Source of the DNA: Lenzites betulinus
Lineage: Eukaryota; Basidiomycota; Agaricomycetes; Polyporales; Polyporaceae
Length of the DNA stretch: 64,000 nucleotides
Direction of reading: 5' to 3'
Assembly: GCA_022264855.1 (NCBI GenBank)
Contig: JABYQU010000075.1
Location: 1-64,000 of the forward strand
Shown here: positions 1 to 11,026 of the stretch, piece after piece
Layout of the letters: each line of letters opens with the position of its first letter
Numbering within the stretch: position 1 is the stretch's first letter
Program-made: the position numbers and the translations under genes
Notes under the pieces: generated by a model
Database searches by the model: none
Told to the model about the DNA's origin: nothing
The model's input: only the letters and a program-made list of their open reading frames with translations

Positions 1-43
1 GCAGGTCCCGGAGGGCAGCGCTGGCGCTCCCGGCCGCCCGTGA

Positions 44-114
44 TACATCAGGAACGCTTCCTGTTCCTGATGTAAAGCGGCGCGGAGTCCCAAACGGTTC
101 CTGATACATCAGGA
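44..114. repeat. Inverted-repeat cluster built on CCTGATGTA / TACATCAGG
   Basis: A perfect 12-bp inverted repeat (TACATCAGGAAC at 44-55, GTTCCTGATGTA at 63-74, 7-nt loop) is followed at 99-114 by a second palindrome, TCCTGA-taca-TCAGGA, using the same core. The shared core shows the two are related. It could be a transposon end, a protein-binding array or a hairpin; nothing adjacent decides between these. Confidence 0.6.
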
Positions 115-3100
115 CTACATCAGCTGGTGCGGCGATGGGCGGCGCCTGGCTGAAGTCCCAGTAGAAAGAATGCGGTTCGACATGGCCAAACACTTCGCCA
201 GGCTTACTGCACTCATTGCCGTGTGTTGTGTTATCCCTTCAGATCTCTCCTCGTGTGTGTCGGGCGCTGGGACTCTGTGTGTCTTTTCACGCCCTGTATG
301 TGCAACCGATCATCTTTTGTCTACCGTACAGACATGCGGGTTGGATACGAATGGCTAAACCCGAGGTTTCCGGGGCGTAGATGATAACAATCTTGGATGA
401 GACGACGCACCTTGAAAAGGGACCCCAGTAGTTCGTTTAGGTCTGTACGAAAAAATCGTCAGCTTATCGGTGAGGAGGTTCGGCGAGATTGTCGTGACGG
501 TGTGGAGAACTATTTGAGAACATGTACTTGCCGTGTATTGTCAATGTTTCTCTTTCATATTTGATGTCACCGTAGACGTGCGGTGGGTTTCTTGACGTTC
601 ACCAAGGTACACGCGATGTCAGTACAGTCTCGCATGACCTCGCCATGAGCGAAGTACTTAACGTGATTGTATGCTGTGATCTGAGTGATATCTTTCGTTA
701 GCAGCCATTAGTTTCTAACTCGCTACATACCTGCCTTCACTGTGTTTTGGACTATTACCGAGTATTGGCGACTTTGCCGTCCTATCGGTCTTGGGGATCG
801 GCGTTATGATCGTAGCAGAGTGTAACGAAACCGAGGTTAGACGTGCAGACGAGAACACGACAAATATAGAACTACCTGTAGGAATAGTGGGACGAATTAC
901 GTGCGGGAGAACTCTCAAGTAAGCGATGTTGCTGGCATCAATCCTCACAATATGCAGGACTGGACCATAGAATGCTCGAGCTCGAGTTTGGTGTGGTGGA
1001 GGGTTACTCAACAAACTGAACGAGTACTGTTCGGGAGGAGCATGCTAGGTAGGGAGTGCCGGGTGAGACGCGTGCTAGTGTAAGGGGATGCCTTGTCTTG
1101 AATGCAGAGGGCATTAAGACTAGCTTACCCTGGAAACCTGAACGCCTGTCTGTCGTCGTCGGTCTGGTATCGCTCGTCCATCATCTTTGTCCGCCTGGTG
1201 TTGTTGGATCACTGCCATTGTCGGAGTGCTAGTCATCCCGTCAGAATCGTCCGCCAACACACAATACTCGTCATGACTCACGGGGTTCCCTACTGCTTCA
1301 ATATGTTGACTCTGTCGAAGTTGTACTCATCCACATGTCACGGAACTGCAGAAGAGCAACAGGAACGGGAGAATGCGAGAGTTGGCAGCCGGCATGGAAG
1401 AACCCGGGGGGGGGCGGGAGAGGAGGCCTTAGTAACGAAGAGCATCGGGAGTGTGATCGATCTATAGACGTAGTCGGAGGTCCATCAAAGTGGTCAAACA
1501 CCCTGAGCCATGGATTGCGGGGACGTACCGAGTAGGCTCAATGAAAATGTGCTCTCGCGTTCTCTGAGAAACAAAACACGAACTTGACATGAAAGCATGG
1601 CTCAATTAGAAATTCATGACATAGCTACGGGCTTGTGGGTGTGAAGTTAGTTGAACGAAATTTGACAAGAGTATACGTCGTATCTGCATACGTTTCACGA
1701 GGTGCGCGAGTCGAGCGAATGCTCCTATCCTTGCAGTTCTCCGCGGTCTCGGGTCAGCGCACGGGCGACGGTTGAAAGACAAGATTCTTGACGTTTCGCA
1801 CCGGACAGGCATAGGTAGGAACTCTAAGACACTAGTGGGCATTGTTTCAGAGCAGTGGAATGAAGAGACTTGGTCGTATCCGAGGGGGAATGCGTGAGTA
1901 ATCGGAGTTCGAACAAAGTTATGCGACGTATTAATCTGATTTGTTACGTGTGGGTTACAAGGGTCCGCTGAGCTTTACTCCACTTTGACGAAGTACATTC
2001 TCCGCTCTCGTGCCGTTCAGAGAGTTATGTGTAGATTGAAACTACACGCTTTACGGGAATTATATACGTGTGCATCTCACGAACGCGGGTGAGGGCATAA
2101 TGTTGAATCTCAAACACATAGTAAGCCAAGTCAACCGTTGGTATGCACCTTTGGTATACCTACCTGTTATATCTGTAGAAGCGGCATAGTTACGCCACGA
2201 CGAGCCGTAGAGACCTGCGGGTTGCGGCCAGTTGCGGTGTCTCGGCATAGCTGGGGGGTGTATGTAATGCTGATGTGGATGTGCGCCGTTCCTCGGCCAA
2301 CTTGTTCAATGACGACGTATGAGATAGCAGCGTTCTGTACAATAGGTATCAGCAGAACAGCAAAGAAGGGACGACGCAACAAGTAACATTGGTTTAAAGA
2401 GGTATTTTACCTCAAAGTTGACTACCAAATAAAGATCCCTGTTCGGTATAGCTGCCATGATGATAAGTTGCGGGCTAGTTGTCGAGCTGTCGGCGACAAT
2501 TGCGAACATTTGGGTTGGGAGCACGGGTGAGCGTGACAGAGCACAGCGGGCTCAGAGGAGGAGTCAGCGGGTTTTGTCCATTATTCACGGCCACTTTATA
2601 TGAGCCCTTCGTATATGATATGCGCGCGTGATGTACCATACCGCTAGGAAGCTTATCGCGCGGGGGTTACATCGAGGCTGAGCGATGTGTACAAGTAATA
2701 AGGTTTTGGCGCGTTCTTCTCGGTGTGAAGGTTGCACGACATGCTCATGTCATTCTGGCTGTATCGCAGTTTATCACAGTATCTGCTGACTTTAGAGACA
2801 TCCAGGTACCTTCGTACGAATCCGTAATCACCTGTCCCCTTGTGGGCCCGCCTGGATATTGCGTAATCGAATGGAAAGTGATGTACGACTAGATAGTAGA
2901 AAGTATTGCTTAAGCGTCGGGGACGATCATGCGTGCATAATACTTGTCGCGCTATGTCGCATACCACCAGAGAAAGAGATCAGATGTATAATAGAGCCCA
3001 GGAAAGTCGTTTAGATATCAAAGCTCGAGCGTTCCTCCGTGCGTAATGTCGCGGAAAGAGAGCGGTCGCGTCTGGCGTCTGTTGTGACCTCATTAGTGGA

Positions 3101-6100
3101 CTTACCTTATTGAGTAACTCCTTCGAAGTCCGTACATGCAGATCTCGCACGACGCCGTCTTTCCTTGTTATCATCGTGACTGCTTTGTAGGTGCCTTCTT
3201 TTGATTTTTTCACATACTGGGCTGAGTCGTATGAAAATATAGCGCCACCTTGATCACATAGTCATATCTCATGTTTACACAGTCAGGTACGTCGCTGGAG
3301 TCCGAGTGCCAGCCTAGCTACCCATCACTCATCATTGGCTCGTCTTGGGTGGATGTACCCGATGTCGCCTGTCCTAATTCAGTCTCGCCGGTATGAATGG
3401 ATGCGTGGACTCTACTAAAAGTGATGTGGGCGACGAAACTCCATAGCTCTCGATGGGTGCGGAACCGAAGTTCGTGTACCACTTCGCAAGTAACTTCCGG
3501 TTCGATCTGTTTTATCGACGCCGTTATGGTTTGCTGATCCGTATTGCATGTTAGAACACTCTTGGAGCTTAGATAGTGGTGATACGAGCTTACTTCATTG
3601 GAAGTTATCATTAGACCGGGCTTGATGACAGTCCAGATGATCGGATTGGTGACTCCTTCAGTGTTGACCATGAGCCAGCCTGGGTTATGCGTAAGAGGGA
3701 CTTGTACAAAATATAGCACGACACGACACGCACGTTTATTTTCAGTGACTTCGCTGATGTATACTCCGGCAGATTTCCAAGAATCGTCGCTATTGGCGGT
3801 ACTTCTCGGTTCCTTCAACGCACGGTACCGCACAGATGTGCTTTCAAAGTAAGTCTGCCAAGGCATGAAGATGTTCGCAGAGAATCTGAAGGCGGTCCGT
3901 GTGGTGTGTAGAGCAAAGTCGTGAGTTCGATACACACTCCGATCAATGAGTCAATATATTACCACAATCTCCATGTCCCGCCCTTCCTTGTGAAATATGC
4001 GAGATACAACGGCGTACTATGCGGCCCTGAATTCTGTGAGTCCTCCGGAGTCAATACGTGATTGATTATCTGTTCGCTTGCAGACCCGTTACTTACTGTG
4101 CTCCGTAATTCGTAAGACGGATAGCTGTGTCTGTCCGCCGCCGCTGTCTGTGATTGACATTTGGAACGCTGCGCTGATATTTGGTTTACTAGCCTCTGGC
4201 ATGCCCTGTCACCATTTCGCGCATCGTTATATAAATTCTCCGTCGGACGCCGGTTCCACTCCACCCTTCTCGCACTACGACTACACGCTAAATCAAGCTT
4301 ATGCCTCGAGCAACAATAAGATCCTCAGATGTGCGTCCTGACAAGTCACTTTTACCCGCTGTCAGCTCACCTTTATGCCCTAATAGGAAGACGTGTCTAC
4401 TCAGGCGCGGCGCTCGGTGTCTATCAGGGAGCACAACTTGCGGATCAGATGGTTCCTTCAGAGCGTACGTGATGCCCTTCCGTCGAAGTCGGATACGAGA
4501 AGGTTTTAAACCTTATACAACAGTCGTTGGTGTCTACCGCGCGCTGGGGGGTGATATACGAAGTCCGTTCTACCCGCGCGCGATTGATTCTCCTCCCTGC
4601 GAAGGAAGACTGGGACCCGGCGTGTGGCGCGTACGCTAACACTGAAGATCTCGATACGGACCGTTGGTTTCAAGAGGATCCTATCATTGACTCGGTCCAC
4701 TGCTTTCCTGGAACTGACTGCGGTCTGCTCAATGGTTACGACATTCTATCCTTACAACCCTACGGAGACCGCGATACCGCTGGCGCTAATAACACCGTTC
4801 ACCGTCTGTTTTCTATGGAGTGGACGGGTAACCTAATAGTCGTTAAACGCGGACGTTTCGACCCCAGTCGGGCGGTTCACATTTCACGGTCGGAGATCAA
4901 TTTAATCAATACACTCGTTCATCGGTACGTGCACGTCTACTTGGCCAAGCAAACTTGACATTCATTACTCGTTGTAGGTGGCTTCAATTGCGGCTCGGGG
5001 AAACTTAGAGTTCGGGATATGTACTACTCAGTACTAGAGTCCTGTGAATACGAAGTACCTCTATTCCAGTCTGCCGCATAGTAAGTTACTCTGATTCTCG
5101 ATGACATTCGGGTTTCCTCAAGATCAACCAATATATTACGTGTTGTGACATTCTATGCCCATGTAATGGAGTAGCGTGTTAAATTGGCATTGCACCGGTA
5201 TGTGCGTACATCTTAAGGCTAGCACATACACTAACAAATATGAGGAAGGAAGCGCGATCTGGTGCGACAATACACAAGCGTACGTAGAGTCCGCCCGGTA
5301 GAGTACGTTGAAAGACGAGCATCTTGGAGACCTGTAGCACATAAGGATATGTATGTACGCACATGTATCTGCATCTTACCTCAACCCAATCCACTCCCCA
5401 ATCTTCGGATCCAAGGTCCATGATGAACGCATCTTCAGAGGAAGACGGACATACTCGTATGCCCCCTGTCATAATTAAATTAGTTCATGACTCGTCGATG
5501 GAGAAATCAACATCCACTTACATCGCATACGACGGTTCCTAGTAGGCGTGTTCTGAACCTCTACGATGCTGACGGAAGCTGACTGCCATGTTGAAGAGTC
5601 CTGATCGGAGCGAACGACTGTCATAACGAGCCCAGGGATTGTGAGGTGTATCTGTAATGGACTGGATATGCGGGCACGCTGTTATTTGGTTCGGTACAGT
5701 ATAGGACGGAGTGCGCACATCGAACCCATGTGGGTCACCGCTGTACTTGCTCCTGACATTGTCCGACACCGCTAGGCGTCGTGTGGTGACGAGCAAGGGG
5801 TTGACAAGGACAAACGGCAGGGACAGAGGGAGGAAAAATGCTGTGGGGGTGGGAGCGTCAACGATTTCATACTGGGATAAATCTGTATGAGAATTTCATG
5901 GACTTCCACCTGATGGGGGAGGAGACACTGCTGGTACGTTACTCCGTGTCGGATGAGCTAAACGGTTGGCGTTCCGTGGGACGTGCATCGTGAGCGGGTT
6001 GGACAGTGCGCCGATTTCGGAGGACACGTCGCAACGGATGCGCAGCTTGCGGGTAACCAGATACCAGCTGGCCTAGGCTTGGTTGCAGGCTGTACTTTGC

Positions 6101-8405
6101 TATACTGAGCATAGCAGGCGCTAAGGACGCAACGGTACACAACTACATTCATCACAAACCTAAACCTTAATTACTGGGATCATGAACTTTAAGTCTGAAT
6201 CGGAGCGTTCAATCTGCGCTGTGTACTGTTCTCAGAAGCGTCTACGGTGTGGCCATGATCCTGTAACGGCGGCCTATTGCTCCGTCGTGTGATCGCGAAT
6301 ATGTTCAGTAAGCAGCCGCCCTTAACACTTTCAAATACCCGACAGCAAGACACCACCTGACGAGCGTGGAACGGATCCTCCATATCGAGGTGTACAATCG
6401 GGGCGGCGTTATTGTCCGAGTATCAAGGGATTCTCTCGGTATCAAAAAGAATTGCTCGCTCTGTGATCGAGACATGTGGTCCCCATTGATGTACCTTTCC
6501 GCGTTCTTTCATCAGAATCACGGGTGTTGGAACGCGTGCTGATAACACGAACTAATTCCTACCTGTTACCCCAACATCTACATCGGTATGCTGTGTAGCA
6601 GATCACACCATCCAAGAATCCCAGCTGTGTTTATTAACGATTAACGTCCTGTTCGAGTTAGCATGCTGGCAAGAGATTCACACACCGGGGGAGGAGTTCT
6701 GCGACAGCTCCTGTAACCGGACCTTGCACTCCGACCGAGTCGCAAGATTACGGTGCCCTCTTACTGTCATCGGCAGAGTTACCTTGGCAGATCGGTGCTT
6801 GGAGCGTCGGCTGTGTCTATCGTGTCAGGTAAGCTTCCGTGTCTATTCAGCGGTGATTGTAGGGGGACTTACATAGCTTTTCTCGCTACAGAAAGCGCTC
6901 CGGGTCCGTCGAGTCGCCCCGTGTGGTTTCCGGTATAGTCAGCAGTAAAGGCCATACGTAACAATTCTGTGATGGCTTCGCTGCAAGTCCTATGCCGTCG
7001 TTCATTGGCAAGTCTCGTCGATCCGGAATGGGACATGGACGTTATCAAGACTCTGTGTTTACATAGGCAATACAGCTCGCCAGCTAGCATGACATGCGGT
7101 ACGTTGTTGTATGATAAGAGGTCGATATGTCGCTATGTGTTTGATCCTTGTTCAAGTTGCCTGTGCGGATACACGCCTGGTTTCCCTAAATTTACATCGT
7201 TGTTATGGCGAACTATGTATGTACGATCTTTCGCAACAAAGATCGCGTATCAAGTCGACAGGGTGTAAAAAGTAGGTACTGCACGATTGACGAGAGCGCC
7301 GTGTCATTGAACGTCTCTACAGCTTTCTCTGATCAACGATACTACCGATAGTGCGGGATTTACGAGCATGTGATTTCTGGGGACGCGTGGACGAGACGGA
7401 GTTCCTGCGCAAAGAGCATGAACGCAGGCATACCCATAGTAGGATCCGCTCGGAGGTGCAGACGGCATGTCGCTATAACAAGGTCCCCGGCTGCAAGCAG
7501 TTGGGGGGGTACGAGTCGCGCGTTGTCGTCAAAACGAAGGGTGGTATTATCAAACACGTCGATCATATACACCGGCTATTGGGAGTGTTAAGACAAAGGA
7601 CTACAGGGGTAGCTCGAGACGTACCGATAGCGTTGCGTTGTGCTCGCTTGTGACTTCTATCTCGCGACAAGAGATATACACTCTGATCGGGTGGTAGGTG
7701 TTGTCTGTGCTACGGTGAGAGGGTATAGCATCGACATCGTGGTGCACATACCGGTATGCATCCCTACATCAAGATCAGGCTGGAAGACATCCGGATCGGT
7801 CATGGTTGCATTGCTTCTTCGGGCGTCGTGTTCAAAAAAGGGGTGGACATCGAAGAAGGGTTGACGCGGATCGAAGTCGATCGACGAGTTCATGACACAG
7901 ATAAGACGAATCAGAACAGGGGTGCTGTCGATCTTTAAGGTCGCGTTGCGTAGGTTGTGGCAATCAAAGTCCCAGTTGGCGTTTGCAAAAGGGATGGTTG
8001 AGAGAGCGTATGGGGAAGATGCTCGCGACTCCTCTTGTAAATTAGTTATGGCCCTTTGATACCGCATGAGCTACATACATCCCGGCTACTAGTACGTGGA
8101 TACTTACGACAATTTGGCGGCAGGGTAGTGTCTACCGATGTAAGTAAGCTGTGAGCTCATCATGGAGTGACGGTGCATCGTAGTAGTGGTCTAGAGTGGA
8201 CGAAGGAGGACAAAGAGATGAGAGATGGGAGGCGTATATTCCGATACTATATATCATCTACGGTCGCGGCTTGGAGAAAGAAATACATGCTCAAACGTTA
8301 CGCCAACTTATCCTAAGGGGTGTCTAGTGCTGATGCATAGTTGAGTAAAAGTTCCAGTGTGAGTAATCGATTCAGCGTACCTGAGCGGCTCCATGAGTGC
8401 ATGTG
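115..8405. other. Long stretch without a recognisable gene
   Basis: All six frames are broken by stops at about the spacing expected by chance for DNA of near 50% GC. No reading frame resembles a protein family I know, apart from the doubtful segment at 4527-4958. No transposase, reverse transcriptase or long terminal repeat is visible. CpG dinucleotides are common by eye, so this does not look like DNA decayed by methylation-driven C-to-T change. Confidence 0.5.
4527..4958 (+). CDS. Doubtful coding segment, unknown protein (possible 3' exon)
   Basis: An open stretch of 143 codons ends at 4958. Its second half reads more like protein than the surrounding frames: it contains MEWTGNLIVVKRGRFDP followed by a region alternating hydrophobic and charged residues. 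I do not recognise the family. There is no convincing upstream exon, splice acceptor or promoter, and an open frame of this length could arise by chance in so large a stretch. It is listed as a candidate because it is the only segment between 115 and 8405 with protein-like composition. Confidence 0.2.
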   Translation: MVSTARWGVIYEVRSTRARLILLPAKEDWDPACGAYANTEDLDTDRWFQEDPIIDSVHCFPGTDCGLLNGYDILSLQPYGDRDTAGANNTVHRLFSMEWTGNLIVVKRGRFDPSRAVHISRSEINLINTLVHRYVHVYLAKQT

Positions 8406-9359
8406 TCAGAGGACAAATGCGCTCGCGATATGTCTCTGGAGGAGTGACTCGAAGAACCCGTCCGGCACGCAGTGGGTGCAAACGTGAGGTACGATACGTA
8501 TCGAGCCACGATGCGTGTGTTGACAGTTGCTGCCGCAGGCATTCCCGCCTCTCCACCAGCGCACAAGGCGGTTCTTGTTCGGCTGAGCAAGACACTGCGC
8601 TCCGCGGATTGCGTCGGGTACGCTATTGAATGATCCCACCAGGCAGAATGGGTCGCCGAAGTATCGGATAGTACGGGGACAGCCAGGGTCCCGTTCCTGG
8701 ATGCATTCGGCCTCCACCCTGGCTTCCCAAGCATGCGCATACAGTCGAAAGTCGTAACCGCGCAACTGGTACTTGGTCATGACGTTCAAAGTGCGGTGTG
8801 TCGGGAACCGGCTATCCGATAAGGCGACGGGGTTCAGTAATCCGCGGCCGCGGAGAGTGAGAGCCGGATAGGCGATACAGAATGAGTCGGCAGTGAGATA
8901 ATTCATCAGGTGGGTTGACCAGAAGAATGGGAGGGGGAAGAGCGCGGATTGTGTCTGGCTGTGTATGAGATCGATCCGCATGCCGTGTCTGTTCTGCCAA
9001 CGGGTGACTCGGACGAACCCTGCGGAGTCGCTGGCGTACAGATGTTCGGCGGTCCCTTGATACACGTAACCCTCGCACTGGGATAGGTACCTCGAAATAC
9101 GGGTGCCATGGTGGGAGGGGGCGTATAGATCGAGGTCGGATGGTTCCCACCCCGTTGCGCGATCACGGTCCAGCACGTACAACGCCGTTGACCCAGATAT
9201 AATCGTGCCTGTAATCCGGAGCATTGCGCGAAATCCGAGGGGGTCAGAGAAATGACGACCGAGCGCTTTGTGGTAGCGAGCTTTGAGTAGAGCGGAGACG
9301 ATCGCGTCTCCCGCTGTGCATGTCGCACGCCAAACCAGTAAAGTTGGGAGATCGAGCAT
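8406..9359 (-). CDS. Nucleotidyltransferase-fold protein, basidiomycete type
   Basis: The open segment encodes 317 residues. It carries the signature of the nucleotidyltransferase fold: SGSTAL at residues 55-60, then DLDLY at 75-79 giving the Asp-x-Asp pair (D75, D77), and a third acidic residue in MRIDLI (D130). These positions match the metal-binding triad of the superfamily. The opening LPTLLVWRATC resembles the end of an F-box-like helix, so one or more upstream exons may be missing and the true start may lie beyond 9359. Such proteins are common in Agaricomycetes, and their substrate is unknown. The gene stands alone in a long gene-poor stretch. Fold assignment is fairly secure from the motif spacing; function is not known. 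Confidence 0.75.
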   Translation of the reverse strand: MLDLPTLLVWRATCTAGDAIVSALLKARYHKALGRHFSDPLGFRAMLRITGTIISGSTALYVLDRDRATGWEPSDLDLYAPSHHGTRISRYLSQCEGYVYQGTAEHLYASDSAGFVRVTRWQNRHGMRIDLIHSQTQSALFPLPFFWSTHLMNYLTADSFCIAYPALTLRGRGLLNPVALSDSRFPTHRTLNVMTKYQLRGYDFRLYAHAWEARVEAECIQERDPGCPRTIRYFGDPFCLVGSFNSVPDAIRGAQCLAQPNKNRLVRWWRGGNACGSNCQHTHRGSIRIVPHVCTHCVPDGFFESLLQRHIASAFVL

Positions 9360-10659
9360 CGATGCGATGTAGTATTGGATATCGTAATTTAGCCTGTGTG
9401 GACATTTTGAGATGGTGGATAGTGTTTATGAAAATACTTTCACAAACCGTTCTATGATGCAGTCACTGGCAGGCACGGAGCGGCGTGGCTCTGGAAACCT
9501 GTCACGGTATGTGAGCTGCCGCGCAGGAGCTCTACAGATGACATATTCAGTGATAGAGCGGGTAAAAGTAAGCGAAGATGTTTACCGCTGTAGGTGAGAC
9601 CGGAGGGACATGCTCAGAGGACCGATGGCTTGAAAACTGCGAACGGTTGTCGAGTATTTATGGAGCGCTGCAACTGCACACGGCTCGCGTCGCTGGTCAC
9701 CAGCGACGAGTCATGGAGGCTTCAAGAGATGTGCCACACTAGTTCGGCTTCCTTGACCAAGCTCAACGCAGTGCATACCACAGTTCCTGACAACAGTTGA
9801 ACATCATCGAGTCACGGAGCCCATATGAGACGTGTTCAACTAGGTTGCCGACATTACAGATACATCAAGCAATCAATGAACCTCCCTATCAGGCTTCAGC
9901 CTACTCTACAGGCCTATCTATTGATGAGAAAGGATAATGGCCGATGGGAATGAGTACGCCGTGCTAGTCAGATAGAATGAGGTGAGCGGTGATTCAGATT
10001 ACCTGATGAAAACGGCGCACGTACCATCCGCATGTCCTCCGTGTTGTAAAGATAGGCGTGATACGCAAGCGGGGATCCATGCATTGTGGGATGGTGATGA
10101 GAAGAAATGCAGATGTAGACAACATATTGATCTACTTCGTGCACTGTACGATACGGTGATTAGCGTGGTGCATTACCAAGAACGGGGACGTACGGTGGGT
10201 GTAGCGGACGTGGTAGGGCTGGGGTGCTCGCATACACGCGATGTTGCAGGCGATGCACGTCTCAAGAACTATGCATATCGCGGCGGCCTCGGATCGAGTC
10301 AATGTGGTGGGATAAGGTATGAAATCGGCCATGGAGTGGTGGCGGACGTGACTTACTTAGCGCGGTCTTCTATAGTCCACCGCGTACGACTGCGGTTATG
10401 GATTCCATGGGTATGCTGCAGTCGCGATAAGGTTTCCCATTGCAAGTTAGAGTTTTTGCAACGTTGTCAGTTCGCAAGGCATCAAACAGAAAGGAAGCAT
10501 GTACACGTACAATCACGTATGACATATGATCCCCAACGTCGAACCGAATCTTGATGAAAGACAGAAGGTGGGAGTTGTGTAGAGACGCCGCGCGATGCGG
10601 ATTCAGGGTGGCTCCGAGGATAGACGCTGAATGGCACTTGGCGGGTGTGGGTGACTCAT
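9360..10659. other. Intergenic stretch, no gene seen
   Basis: Short chance frames only. An open stretch at 9982-10554 starts at GTG and has composition unlike known proteins. No repeats or RNA genes were recognised. Confidence 0.4.
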
Positions 10660-10841
10660 TCTATCTTTGAGCGCTTTCGACATAAATCGGAGCGGAGTGC
10701 TGAGCGCTGATTCCTGCTGAGTACTCTATCTCCGAATCTGAGTAAGTGAGGGAGTGCGTGAGTGAGTGAATTGTGCTTTGAGCATTCGGAGTTGAGCGCT
10801 AGCTTTGGAGGCTGAGCGCTAAGCTCTATCTTTGAGCGCTT
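10660..10841. promoter_or_regulatory. Cluster of five TGAGCGCT motifs
   Basis: The octamer TGAGCGCT, containing the palindrome AGCGCT, occurs at 10668-10675, 10701-10708, 10793-10800, 10813-10820 and 10833-10840. Two copies lie in a longer exact repeat, TCTATCTTTGAGCGCTT, at 10660-10676 and 10825-10841. Five copies of an 8-mer on the same strand in 173 bp is far above chance. The cluster sits 190-360 bp before the start codon of the gene at 11027, so an upstream regulatory array is the likely role; this is inferred from position. Confidence 0.5.
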
Positions 10842-10971
10842 ACCTGCGGAACTCCTCTCTCCGACTGCCGTGAGCCCAGACGGCACCGAGCGACCATTCC
10901 TCTCGATTTCCTGCCTTTGTGTCTCCGGAAGGACAGATTTTGGCGCGTCACTTAGTCGAGTTGGAGTAGTG

Positions 10972-10978
10972 TATAAAA
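10972..10978 (+). promoter_or_regulatory. TATA box of the gene at 11027
   Basis: TATAAAA lies 55 bp upstream of the chosen ATG, a suitable distance for a fungal core promoter with a short leader. Confidence 0.5.
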
Positions 10979-11026
10979 TGCCGTATGTTTCGACACCCGA
11001 AGTTGAACTTTCGTCGCAAACTCACG

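Noticed and set aside
3318..3935. 205-codon open frame on the minus strand
   Set aside because: Length is within what chance allows for 10 kb in six frames, and composition shows no domain or splice context.
9982..10554. 190-codon frame starting with GTG
   Set aside because: No ATG start, no recognisable domain and Cys/His/Arg composition close to random.
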